In this document: positions 46,315 to 54,094 of the stretch, in pieces
How the letters are laid out: every line of letters begins with the position of its first letter
Position numbering within the stretch: the stretch's first letter is position 1
Origin: Acidobacteriota bacterium
GTDB taxonomy: Bacteria; Acidobacteriota; Vicinamibacteria; Marinacidobacterales; Marinacidobacteraceae
Assembly (NCBI GenBank): GCA_022820545.1
Contig: JAJEFG010000039.1
Span: forward strand, 1 to 64,000
Reading direction: 5' to 3'
DNA length: 64,000 nucleotides
Notes under the pieces: model-generated
What the model was told of the DNA's origin: nothing
What the model saw: only the letters and a program-made list of their open reading frames with translations
Database searches by the model: none
Program-made: the position numbers and the translations under genes

Positions 46315-46352
46315 GGAGGGTTGCGGCGTATCCGCCGCACCGGATACCCTCC
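46315..46352 (+). promoter_or_regulatory. Nested hairpin with alternative pairing before the aminotransferase genes
   Basis: GGAGGGT at 46315-46321 can pair with ACCCTCC at 46346-46352, enclosing TGCGGCG-TATC-CGCCGCA at 46322-46339. The segment GTATCCG (46328-46334) can instead pair with CGGATAC (46341-46347), excluding the inner stem. It may be a terminator for the DUF2911 gene or an attenuator for the next gene. No T-tract follows. Confidence 0.4.
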
Positions 46353-46454
46353 GTAGCGCAAATCCATGAGAGGCCACAGGGACGGGGACTTGCCCGTCAT
46401 GACTCGCCAGAAGCTCGTGACCGCCGAGCACCAACACGATCAGGGAGAACCCCG

Positions 46455-47648
46455 ATGAAATCCACGCGTCGCAGTTTCCTCAGTCTCGCGCCCGCCGGGG
46501 GCGGCAGCGCCGCTTCCCTCCATGCGATCAGCGCCCGGGGCCGGGAGGCCTGGGAAGCCGAGAACGGTTTCCGCGGAGCGCCGGTATTCGTTCCGCCCCC
46601 CGAGGACGACGAAGTCCGGATCAGCAGCAACGAGAACCCTCTGGGTCCGGGTCCTTCCGCGGTGGCGGCGCTCCGCAGCGCCTACACGTCCATCATGCGC
46701 TACCCGATGAACGCCGAGATCAGCGGGACGGACCTCCGCACGAAGATCGCGGAGATGTACGGGGGCAAGGCGGAGAACGTGACGCTTTCGGCCGGCTCCG
46801 GGGAGATCCTGCGGAACGCGGTCCGCGCCTACACCGGGCCCGGCAAGGCGCTGGTCACCGGCGAGTGCTCCTACGAGAGCCCCGTCCGGACCGCCCGCTA
46901 CTTCGGCGCTCCGGTCAAGGCCATCCCGATGAAAGGGGATCTCGGGCTCGATCTGGACAAGATGGCGGGCGCGGCGATCGGCGCCGGGCTCGTCTTCCTC
47001 TGCAACCCGAACAACCCCACCGGGACCGTCCATTCCATCGCCGACGTGACCGACTTCGTGCGGTTCGTCAAGAAGGAGTCGCCCTACACCGCGATCCTGC
47101 TCGACGAGGCCTACTACGACTACGTCGCCCACCCGGGCTTCGACACCGGCGCCCCGCTCGCCATGGAGTACCGCGACGTGTTCGTGGGCCGGACGTTCTC
47201 GAAGGCGTTCGGGATGGCCGGCCTCCGGATCGGTTACGGGTTCGGCCAGGCCGACACGATCGCCAAGATCGCGCCGCTGGCGCTCACGTTCGGCACCTCG
47301 GTGCTCTCCATCGCCGCGGCGATGGGGTCGCTCGAGGATCCGGACTACATCAAGAACGAGATCCAGCGGAACGAGGAAGCCCGCAGGTTCACCCACGACT
47401 TCTTCTCGGGCCACGGCCTCGATCCGGTTCCCAGCAACACGAACTTCATCTTCGTGAACATCGGGCGGCCGGCCAGCGAGTTCCGCGCGGCCTGCGCCGA
47501 ACGGGGCATCATGGTGGGCCGGGACTTCCCTCCCTACGAGGACACCCACGCCCGCATCTCGATCGGCACCCTCGAGGAGATGCAGCGCGCGACCGCGGTC
47601 TTCGCGGAAGTGCTTGGGCTCGCCACCGCCGACAACCAGCAGCAGTAA
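46455..47648 (+). CDS. Tat-exported HisC-like aminotransferase 1
   Basis: A 397-residue fold-type-I aminotransferase related to histidinol-phosphate aminotransferase. The leader STRRSFLSLAPAGGGSAAS is Tat-like. The core has ISSNENPLGPGPSAV, the substrate-side CNPNNPTGT, the Asp/Tyr segment ILLDEAYYDY, Schiff-base Lys in RTFSKAFGMAGLRIGYG, and the carboxylate-binding Arg near ARISIG. It is followed 64 bases later by a close paralogue. Its export argues against a role in cytoplasmic histidine synthesis. Substrate unknown. Confidence 0.85.
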   Translation: MKSTRRSFLSLAPAGGGSAASLHAISARGREAWEAENGFRGAPVFVPPPEDDEVRISSNENPLGPGPSAVAALRSAYTSIMRYPMNAEISGTDLRTKIAEMYGGKAENVTLSAGSGEILRNAVRAYTGPGKALVTGECSYESPVRTARYFGAPVKAIPMKGDLGLDLDKMAGAAIGAGLVFLCNPNNPTGTVHSIADVTDFVRFVKKESPYTAILLDEAYYDYVAHPGFDTGAPLAMEYRDVFVGRTFSKAFGMAGLRIGYGFGQADTIAKIAPLALTFGTSVLSIAAAMGSLEDPDYIKNEIQRNEEARRFTHDFFSGHGLDPVPSNTNFIFVNIGRPASEFRAACAERGIMVGRDFPPYEDTHARISIGTLEEMQRATAVFAEVLGLATADNQQQ

Positions 47649-47712
47649 TCCCGAAGGATCGCAGCTCCCATTTCGCACCAAGGACCCCCCGCTACGAGGA
47701 GGTAGCCACCCC

Positions 47713-48888
47713 ATGCTCTCCCGCCGCAGTTTCCTGAGTCATGCCTCCGCCGGCGCCGCCGGCCTCTACGCCGCGACCTTCGTCCAATCGCGACTCCGCG
47801 AGCAGTACGCGTTCGCCGCCCAGATGGGGATCGCTCCCGAAGAGGCGATCAACCTGGCGAACAACGAGAACTCGCTCGGCCCGGGCGAGTTCGTCATGGA
47901 CGCCCTCGACTCGGTCATCGGCCCCGAAGGCGTGATCGCGGGCCGGTATCCGTTCCGCTTCACCGGTCCGGTGCGGGAGGCGATCGCCGAGAAGTGGGGT
48001 GTGAAGACGGAGAACGTCCTCGTCGGCGCCGGGTCCACCCAGATCCTGGTGGACTGCACCCACCAGTACGCGAGCCGGGAAAAGGCGCTGGTGGGATCGC
48101 TGCCGACCTACGAGGAGTGCTTCGGCTACGCGACCCTCATGGGCTACCGGACCAAGGCGGTGCCGCTGACCGCCGACTTCAAGATGGATCTCGACCAGAC
48201 GCTCCACGCCTGCAAGGGAAGCGGGATGCTGTTCTACTGCAACCCGAACAACCCGGTGGGGACGCTCGTGGACCCGTCCCAGAGCACGGACTTCCTGATG
48301 CGCGCGCTCGACGCCGAGAAGGACCTCCGCATCCTGGTGGACGAGGCCTACATCGACTACGTGACCACCCCCGGTCACGAGACGATGATCCCGGCGGCGA
48401 TCCAGAACCCGCGCCTGATCGTGGCCCGCACCTTCTCGAAGGCCTACGGAATGGCCGGGCTGCGCGTCGGCTACGCGATCGCCCACGAGGACACCATCGC
48501 GGAACTCGACGAGTTCCACCTGGGCAACTCGGTCAGCACCCCGGCGCTGGTCGCGGCGAACGCCGCGCTCGAGCGCGACAAGGCGGACCCCGACTACCTG
48601 CCGAACGAGAAGAAGCGGAACGCCGAGGCGCGGGACTTCATCATCAAGTTCTTCGCCGACCGCGGGCTGAGCGCCACCGACGCCCAGACGAACTTCATCT
48701 TCGTGGACGTCGGAATGCCGATCGAGCAGTTCCAGGCGGCCTGCGCCGCGGAGGGCGTCCGCGTCGGGCGGCCCTTCCCGCCGCTGTGGACCCGCTGCCG
48801 CATCTCCATCGGCACGATGGACGAGATGCAGCGCGGCGCCGCCAAGATGGCCACGGTCCTCGACGCCGCCCAGAAGCTGGCCGCGTAA
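47713..48888 (+). CDS. Tat-exported HisC-like aminotransferase 2
   Basis: A 391-residue paralogue of the preceding gene. The leader SRRSFLSHASAGAAGLYAA is a Tat signal. It keeps LANNENSLGPGEFVMDAL, CNPNNPVGT, ILVDEAYIDY, and the PLP lysine in RTFSKAYGMAGLRVGYA. GAGGAGG precedes the ATG at 47713. It and its neighbour may form a periplasmic pair with different specificity or a heterodimer. Two hairpin-repeat copies follow the gene. Confidence 0.85.
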   Translation: MLSRRSFLSHASAGAAGLYAATFVQSRLREQYAFAAQMGIAPEEAINLANNENSLGPGEFVMDALDSVIGPEGVIAGRYPFRFTGPVREAIAEKWGVKTENVLVGAGSTQILVDCTHQYASREKALVGSLPTYEECFGYATLMGYRTKAVPLTADFKMDLDQTLHACKGSGMLFYCNPNNPVGTLVDPSQSTDFLMRALDAEKDLRILVDEAYIDYVTTPGHETMIPAAIQNPRLIVARTFSKAYGMAGLRVGYAIAHEDTIAELDEFHLGNSVSTPALVAANAALERDKADPDYLPNEKKRNAEARDFIIKFFADRGLSATDAQTNFIFVDVGMPIEQFQAACAAEGVRVGRPFPPLWTRCRISIGTMDEMQRGAAKMATVLDAAQKLAA

Positions 48889-48894
48889 CGGCCT

Positions 48895-49030
48895 GGAACG
48901 CCGGTCTCCAGACCGGCACCGCGGCGCTCCGCGCCGCGCACGCCCTGAGGCCATCGGCGCCGGAAGGATCGATCCGTCGGCCTGGAACGCCGGCTTCAGC
49001 CGGCACAGCGGCGGCGGAGCGCCGCGGGCG
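48895..49030. repeat. Two direct copies of the dispersed hairpin repeat
   Basis: Copy one (48895-48942) is nearly identical to 87-141: GGAACGCCGGTCTCCAGACC and then the GCGGCG stem. Copy two (48984-49030) is a diverged version with GGAACGCCGGCTTCAGCCGG. They occupy most of the gap between the second aminotransferase and the M24 gene. Confidence 0.8.
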
Positions 49031-49108
49031 ATTCATCGCCGCTTTCCCGCCGAGCCACTGGCAGGCGTAGTCCTCCCTCCCATACCCTGAACGGACAGGA
49101 GGCGACCC

Positions 49109-50578
49109 ATGCCCGTTCGAACCCCAACTGTCCTGATCCCGCTACTCCTGGTAGCCACCTTCGCGACCGCCCAGCCCGGCGTCCACACCTCCAGCAGCGG
49201 GGGCGAGGTGATGCGCCTCCTCCGGCGGGACAAGCTCGACCTGATCCTGCCGGGCGCCATGCGCGACAACGGCGTGGACATGTGGATCCACGTCACCCGC
49301 CACGGCGACCCCGATCCGATGGCCTACTGGTTCGGGAACACCTACGGCTACCTCGTCTTCACCGACCTCGGCGACCGGATCGAGCGCGCCGCCTTCGGGA
49401 GCGCCGGAGCGGTCGAGGACATCGACGTCCGGGGTTCCGACGATTTCGCCCGCACCATCTCCAGCTACGGCCGGGGGTACCAGATGGCCTTCAACTACGG
49501 CGACGAGGTCTACGACGAGTTCACCGAGTTCGTCGCCGAGCGGGACCCGCAGACGATCGCCGTGAACACCTCCGAGTGGCTGGCCGAGGCCGACGGGCTG
49601 TCCCACACCTCCTACCTGAAGCTGGTGAGGGTCCTCGGGCCCACCTACGCCGAGCGCATCGTCTCCGCCGAAGACGTCATCAACGACTTCCTGGTGCGGC
49701 GAACGGTGCGGGAAGTGGCCGAACAGATCAACAACCTCGAGGCCGCCCGCCAGCTCACCCAGGCGGCCCTGGCCCGGATCGAGCCGGGGCGCACCACGAT
49801 CCGGGAGATCACCACCTGGGCCCGCGAGTGGGCGTACGAACGGCACCTGGCCGGATTCAGCACCGGGGGACGCGGCGGCATCCGCCTCTACTACACCGCG
49901 GTGTCCGAGGACCCGCCCTATCCCCCCGACGCCCGCTACTGGATCTGGCACGAGGACTACGTCTTCCAGCGCGGCGATTTCTTCGCGTTCAACGTCGGGG
50001 TCAACTACATGGGCTTCGGGACCGACACCAAGACCCACGCCTACATCCTGCGCGAGGGCGAGACCGCCCCGCCGGAGAGCATCCAGAAGCTCTTCGACCT
50101 CGCGATCGCCGGCCAGTGGATCATGCGGCCCCACATGCGGGTGGGCATGACCGCGAAGGAGTCACTGGACGCCATGGTCGCGGCCATGGAGGAGGCGGGC
50201 TACATCTACACACCGTTCGTCAACTCCGGAATCCAGGGGGTCGGCCGGACCCCCGACGGCGAAAGGAACCTCGACTACGTGATCATCCAGGAGGGGCTCG
50301 GCGACGGCGACCAGCCGGGATTCGCCATCGACCACCACGCCTACGGCACGGTCGGCACCGGAACCGTCGGTCCCTCGGTGACGAACTTCCGCGCCGACCG
50401 GCACCACCTGGTGATCCAGGAAAACCACCTCTTCGCGTACGAGTACATGGTGCACATGAACATCCCGGAACGGCCCGGGTTCCCCCTGGCCATCAACATC
50501 TCGAACCCCCACGTCGTGACCAGCAAGGGCATCGAGTGGCTCCAGCCGCCGAACGAGAAGATCTTTCTCATCAACTGA
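49109..50578 (+). CDS. Secreted M24-family (Xaa-Pro aminopeptidase-like) protein with altered metal site
   Basis: A 489-residue protein with signal peptide (TVLIPLLLVATFATA), a creatinase-N-like region (about 30-190) and a pita-bread M24 domain (about 200-485). Of the five usual metal ligands, the second Asp (GTDTKT), the His (IDHHAYG) and the first Glu (FAYEYMVH) are visible. The first Asp is Asn (FNVGV) and the last Glu position reads Ser (INISNPHV). Activity is therefore uncertain. Relatives cleave Xaa-Pro bonds or hydrolyse creatine. GGAGG precedes the ATG. Confidence 0.78.
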   Translation: MPVRTPTVLIPLLLVATFATAQPGVHTSSSGGEVMRLLRRDKLDLILPGAMRDNGVDMWIHVTRHGDPDPMAYWFGNTYGYLVFTDLGDRIERAAFGSAGAVEDIDVRGSDDFARTISSYGRGYQMAFNYGDEVYDEFTEFVAERDPQTIAVNTSEWLAEADGLSHTSYLKLVRVLGPTYAERIVSAEDVINDFLVRRTVREVAEQINNLEAARQLTQAALARIEPGRTTIREITTWAREWAYERHLAGFSTGGRGGIRLYYTAVSEDPPYPPDARYWIWHEDYVFQRGDFFAFNVGVNYMGFGTDTKTHAYILREGETAPPESIQKLFDLAIAGQWIMRPHMRVGMTAKESLDAMVAAMEEAGYIYTPFVNSGIQGVGRTPDGERNLDYVIIQEGLGDGDQPGFAIDHHAYGTVGTGTVGPSVTNFRADRHHLVIQENHLFAYEYMVHMNIPERPGFPLAINISNPHVVTSKGIEWLQPPNEKIFLIN

Positions 50579-50640
50579 TCCGCGCACCAGTCAGCATCAG
50601 GATTACCGTCTCCAATCGATGGTAGGCTTCCTCCATAGAA

Positions 50641-50654
50641 TCCTCCATGGAGGA
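50641..50654. promoter_or_regulatory. Palindromic operator candidate of vapBC
   Basis: TCCTCCATGGAGGA is a perfect 14-base palindrome just before the antitoxin start. A related half-site, TTCCTCCAT, lies 12 bases upstream at 50628. Paired sites fit cooperative autorepression by a VapBC complex. The right arm also supplies the GGAGG ribosome-binding site, so binding would block translation initiation as well. Confidence 0.5.
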
Positions 50655-50658
50655 AACC

Positions 50659-50913
50659 ATGCCGCTGAACATCAAGGATTCCGAGACATATGGGCTGACC
50701 AGGAGGCTCGCCCACCTCACCGGAGAAAGTCTCACCCAGGCCGTCCGCCGCTCGGTCCGAGAGCGCCTCGCCCGCATGGAAGGTGGGCGGATCGGCACTT
50801 CGCTCGCGGATGAGTTGGACCGCATCGCGCTTCACTGCGCCAACCTGCCGAGGCGTGATTCGCGTAGCGCTGACGAGATCATCGGATACGACGAGAGAGG
50901 ACTTCCGGAATGA
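50659..50913 (+). CDS. vapB: VapB-type antitoxin (Rv0623-like)
   Basis: An 84-residue antitoxin with the start of a ribbon-helix-helix domain (PLNIKDSETYGLTRRLAHLT) followed by helices and an acidic C-terminus that would wrap the toxin. It binds its own operator DNA and neutralises the PIN toxin. I chose the ATG at 50659 because GGAGG sits five bases upstream; an ATG at 50647 is part of that site. The end overlaps the toxin start by four bases (ATGA). Confidence 0.85.
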   Translation: MPLNIKDSETYGLTRRLAHLTGESLTQAVRRSVRERLARMEGGRIGTSLADELDRIALHCANLPRRDSRSADEIIGYDERGLPE

Positions 50914-51317
50914 TGGTTGTGGACACCTCCGCGCTGGTCGCCATCATGGGCGACGAACCGGAGCGCCGCGCCTTCAACGAACGGATCGAGGCGGAGCCGG
51001 AGGTCTGCGTGAGCGCGGCGAACCTGCTCGAAGCGCGGATCGTTCTGTTCGCCCGCTCCGGAGAGGACGCCGTCCGGGATCTCGATGCGTTTCTTCACCG
51101 GAGCGGCGCGACGGTCGTGGAGGTTTCCCCACAGACCGCTGACATCGCTTTCGATGCGTACCGGCGCTACGGTCGCGGGACCGGGCATCCGGCGAAGCTG
51201 AACTACGGCGATTGCTTCGCCTACGCGTTGGCGAAGCAGTCCCGAGCGACTTTGCTCTTCAAGGGTGACGACTTCGAGCGGACCGACGTCCCGGCGGCGG
51301 TCCCTCCACGGGTGTGA
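50910..51317 (+). CDS. vapC: VapC-type PIN-domain ribonuclease toxin
   Basis: A 135-residue PIN endoribonuclease. Acidic metal-site residues are visible: Asp5 (VVDTSALVAI), Glu near 42 (NLLEARIVL), and the Asp of YGDCFAYALA near 101 with a further Asp in FKGDDFERTD. The class usually cleaves tRNA or rRNA. It is coupled to the antitoxin. It converges on the senB gene 36 bases on. Confidence 0.88.
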   Translation: MMVVDTSALVAIMGDEPERRAFNERIEAEPEVCVSAANLLEARIVLFARSGEDAVRDLDAFLHRSGATVVEVSPQTADIAFDAYRRYGRGTGHPAKLNYGDCFAYALAKQSRATLLFKGDDFERTDVPAAVPPRV

Positions 51318-51353
51318 GTGGCGGCCGAGCCCCGACGCCAGGAACAGGCGGGG

Positions 51354-52307
51354 TCACCCCAGCCCTTCCAAGAGGCGCCGCCAGGCGTCGCGTTCGCGCT
51401 CCGGGGCGAAGAGCGGCGCCCGCGCCGCCCCGTGCCTTGCGAGGTGGTCGAGGAAACCCGGCTCACTCTCCGTGCGCCGCAGGAGCGCCGCGAGCGCCCC
51501 GGTGTCCTCGGGCGGGAAGTAGGCCGGATGGTCCGGACCGACTAACCCCATGTTTCCGGGGATCCGGGACGCGATGACGGGGAGCCCGGCGACCACCGCC
51601 TCCGACACCACGTTGGCTCCGCCCTCGGTCAGCGACGAGATCACCATGGCGTGCGCGCGTTCGTAGAGCCGCCGCACGCGCCAGGCCGGCACTTCGCCCA
51701 GCCACCGGTAACGCGGGTTGCGCGCCATTTCGCGGCGCGCGGTCTCCGCCCATTCGGGATCCCGCGCGCCGCCGGCGTGAAGGACCCGCAGGCGCGAGTC
51801 CGGCCGCATCTCCCGCGCCGCCCAGGCCGCCCGCAGCGGGTCCTTCTCCCGGCGAAGGTGCCCCACGACGCACACGTCGAAGGTCCGTTTCGAAGGGCGG
51901 CGCTCGACGGTCGCGCCCGACACCGACTGGTGCACCACGCGCAGTCTGGCCTGGAACTCCGGCGGCAGCGCCTCCCCGACCAGGTCGTGCAGCCCGACGA
52001 GCAGGTCGGCGCGCTCGAGCGACCGGCGGGTGGTCTCGGGCTCCGTGTGCAGGAACCCGTAGATGTCGGTTCCGGTCAGGGCCACGACCAGCGGACGGGT
52101 GGGGAAACGGTCCCGGAAGCGGCGGATCGAAGCGGCGCTCCGCCAGGCGTGCAGCGCGACCAGCACGTCCGCGGAGGCTCCGTCCCAAATCGTCTGGACA
52201 CTCACCCGGTGGCCGAGCGACCGCAGCACCGCCGCCCAGCGCCTCGCGGTCACCCGGTTCCCGAGGCGGGATCTCGCCCCCGCGGGGGTTACTAGAATGA
52301 TTCGCAC
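51354..52307 (-). CDS. senB: SenB-type selenosugar synthase (TIGR04348-like glycosyltransferase)
   Basis: A 317-residue GT-B glycosyltransferase. The N-terminus, TPAGARSRLGNRVTARRWA, then VALHAWRSAASIRRFR, VVALTGTDIY, CVVGHLRREKDPLRAA, and EGGANVVSEAVVAGLPVIAS match my recollection of the TIGR04348/SenB family closely. SenB uses selenophosphate and UDP-GlcNAc to make the selenosugar that donates selenium to selenoneine. It diverges from the senA gene with only 20 bases between, the expected partnership. No senC is in the window. Confidence 0.85.
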   Translation of the reverse strand: MRIILVTPAGARSRLGNRVTARRWAAVLRSLGHRVSVQTIWDGASADVLVALHAWRSAASIRRFRDRFPTRPLVVALTGTDIYGFLHTEPETTRRSLERADLLVGLHDLVGEALPPEFQARLRVVHQSVSGATVERRPSKRTFDVCVVGHLRREKDPLRAAWAAREMRPDSRLRVLHAGGARDPEWAETARREMARNPRYRWLGEVPAWRVRRLYERAHAMVISSLTEGGANVVSEAVVAGLPVIASRIPGNMGLVGPDHPAYFPPEDTGALAALLRRTESEPGFLDHLARHGAARAPLFAPERERDAWRRLLEGLG

Positions 52308-52327
52308 GGGCAGAAACTGCCGCCGAC

Positions 52328-53623
52328 ATGACCCAGCGCGTTCCGGCCGATCATCTCGTCGCCATCATGGAAGACGCCCACCGGCGAAGCCTGGCGTTGA
52401 CCGTCGGCCTCGACGACGAACAACTGATGGGGCGGCGGTTGCCCATCGTCAATCCGCTCCGGTGGGAGATCGGGCACGTGGCGTGGTTCTACGAGAACTT
52501 CATCCTGCGCGGCCTCTACGGCCACGCACCGATCCTGCCGCAAGGAGACGAACTGTACGACTCGGCGGCCGTCCTCCAGGGCACCCGCTGGGATCTGCCG
52601 CTCCTCGGCATGGAGGAGGCGATCCGCTACGCCGGGACGGTCAAGGACCGCTGTCTGGAACGGCTCGGTCCCGGCACCGCGAGCGAGCGGGACAGCTTCA
52701 TGTACCAGTTCGCCACCTTCCACGAGGACATGCACACCGAGGCGTACATCTATTCCCGGCAGACGCTCGGCTACCCGGCGCCGCGGCTCGGCCCGGATCC
52801 CGCTCGGGAACCGTCCGGCGATTGTCCCGGCGACGCCAGGATCCCGGGCGGGACCTTCCGCCTCGGGGCGGAGCGGGACGCGCGCTTCCGCTACGACAAC
52901 GAGAAATGGGCGCATCCGGTGGACGTGGAGCCGTTTTCGATCTCGAAGGCGCCGGTCACGAACGCGGAGTTCGCCGAGTTCGTCGAAGCCGGGGGGTATC
53001 GGAAGCGCGAGTTCTGGAGCGAGGCGGGCTGGGCCTGGCGGGAACGCACCGGCGCCTCCCACCCCGTCTACTGGCTCTCCGAGAGGGGGGACAGCTTCCA
53101 GTTGCGGCAATTCGACGAGATCGCGCCGCTGCCGGCTGACGAGCCGGTCATCCACGTCAACTGGTTCGAAGCGAACGCCTGGTGCGCCTGGGCCGGCCGG
53201 CGGCTGCCCACGGAGATCGAGTGGGAAGCCGCCGCCCTCGGGGAGGCCGAAGGCGACCGGCTGGCGGCGACGAAGAGGACGTACCCGTGGGGCGAGACCC
53301 CGCCCGAGCCGCGCCGCGCAAACCTGGACGGCTGGTCGCTCGGGTGCACCGAGGTGGGAGCCCTTCCCGACGGGGACAGCGCCTTCGGCTGCCGGCAGAT
53401 GCTCGGCAACGTCTGGGAATGGACGGCGGACATCTTCGGGCCGTTTCCCGGTTTTCGCCCCGATTCCTACCGGGACTACTCCGAGAGCCAGTTCCACCGG
53501 ACGAAGGTCCTGCGCGGCGGCGCCTGGGCGACCCGCGGCCGGATGCTGACCGGCCGCTACCGCAACTTCTTCGGCCCGGAACGCCGCGACATCCTGGCGG
53601 GGTTCCGGACCGTTCGGGGGTAG
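52328..53623 (+). CDS. senA: SenA/EgtB-family non-haem iron selenoneine (or ergothioneine) synthase
   Basis: A 431-residue protein with an N-terminal DinB-like four-helix domain and a C-terminal FGE-sulfatase fold (about 165-430). Iron ligands are predicted as His50 (IGHVAWFYENF) and His132/His136 in HEDMHTEA, the EgtB-type HxxxHxE motif. GNVWEWTAD and LRGGAWATR are FGE-fold landmarks. SenA couples hercynine to a selenosugar; EgtB uses gamma-glutamylcysteine. Adjacency to senB favours SenA. Hercynine would need an EgtD, which is not in the window. Confidence 0.8.
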   Translation: MTQRVPADHLVAIMEDAHRRSLALTVGLDDEQLMGRRLPIVNPLRWEIGHVAWFYENFILRGLYGHAPILPQGDELYDSAAVLQGTRWDLPLLGMEEAIRYAGTVKDRCLERLGPGTASERDSFMYQFATFHEDMHTEAYIYSRQTLGYPAPRLGPDPAREPSGDCPGDARIPGGTFRLGAERDARFRYDNEKWAHPVDVEPFSISKAPVTNAEFAEFVEAGGYRKREFWSEAGWAWRERTGASHPVYWLSERGDSFQLRQFDEIAPLPADEPVIHVNWFEANAWCAWAGRRLPTEIEWEAAALGEAEGDRLAATKRTYPWGETPPEPRRANLDGWSLGCTEVGALPDGDSAFGCRQMLGNVWEWTADIFGPFPGFRPDSYRDYSESQFHRTKVLRGGAWATRGRMLTGRYRNFFGPERRDILAGFRTVRG

Positions 53624-53633
53624 CGGTTCGGGC

Positions 53634-54074
53634 CTATTCGTCCGAGGCGCCGGGGTACACCCGCTCGCCCTCGTAGTCCCTCAGACCACAAAAGCCCACG
53701 ACTTCGTATCCGTTCGCCTGTAGCAGCTCCGCGGCACGCGCGGCTCTTCCGCCACCCTGTCAAGCAGTGAGGATGGGAACTCCCGCCGGGAGTTCTCCGA
53801 TCCTCGCCTCCAGTTCGTCGATCGGAATGTGGACGAAGCCGTCGATCGTGCCGTGCTCGGCGAGTTCCTCGTCGGTACGGACGTCGAGAAACAGCGCGCC
53901 GTTCGCGAGTGCAGCGTCGATGTGCGCCGCCTCGACCCGCGGAGCCGGCTCGGGCGCCGCCTCTTCAGGGGGTGCCGCTTCCTCGGCGGCCGGCTCTCCG
54001 CTGCCGCCGCCACAGCCCCAACCAAGGACGGCTGCCGCCAGGGCAACGATGCCAAGTGAGAGTGTTCTCTTCAC
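53634..54074 (-). CDS. Exported rhodanese-domain selenoprotein (in-frame TGA at active site)
   Basis: A 146-residue protein if TGA at 53760-53762 is read as selenocysteine. The leader (KRTLSLGIVALAAAVLGWGC) suggests a lipoprotein. The rhodanese domain shows LFLDVRTDEELAEHGTIDG, then ILTA-Sec-QGGGRAARAAELL, and GYEVVGFCGLRDYEG, ending at TAG 53634. Sec105 stands exactly where rhodaneses have catalytic Cys (C-x-x-G-x-R). A GC hairpin at 53729-53743 lies 17-31 bases after the TGA, a plausible bacterial SECIS. The GTG start has AGGAGG upstream. It would carry selenium or sulfur as a persulfide/selenosulfide. It converges on senA, 10 bases away. Confidence 0.82.
53729..53743 (-). promoter_or_regulatory. 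Candidate bacterial SECIS hairpin, rhodanese 1
   Basis: In the mRNA, CCGCG pairs with CGCGG around a five-base CGUGC loop that contains GU. It begins 17 bases after the in-frame UGA, within the usual bacterial SECIS distance. The 15-base sequence is identical in the second rhodanese gene at the same distance. Confidence 0.55.
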
Positions 54075-54094
54075 CGTGAACCTCCTGTTCAGAG

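Noticed and set aside
50647..50658. Upstream ATG at 50647 as the antitoxin start
   Set aside because: This ATG is part of the GGAGG ribosome-binding and operator sequence; the ATG at 50659 has correct spacing.
52328..53623. A plain EgtB ergothioneine synthase
   Set aside because: Not excluded, but the divergent SenB-type gene and the Sec rhodaneses make SenA the better reading; a phylogeny would decide.
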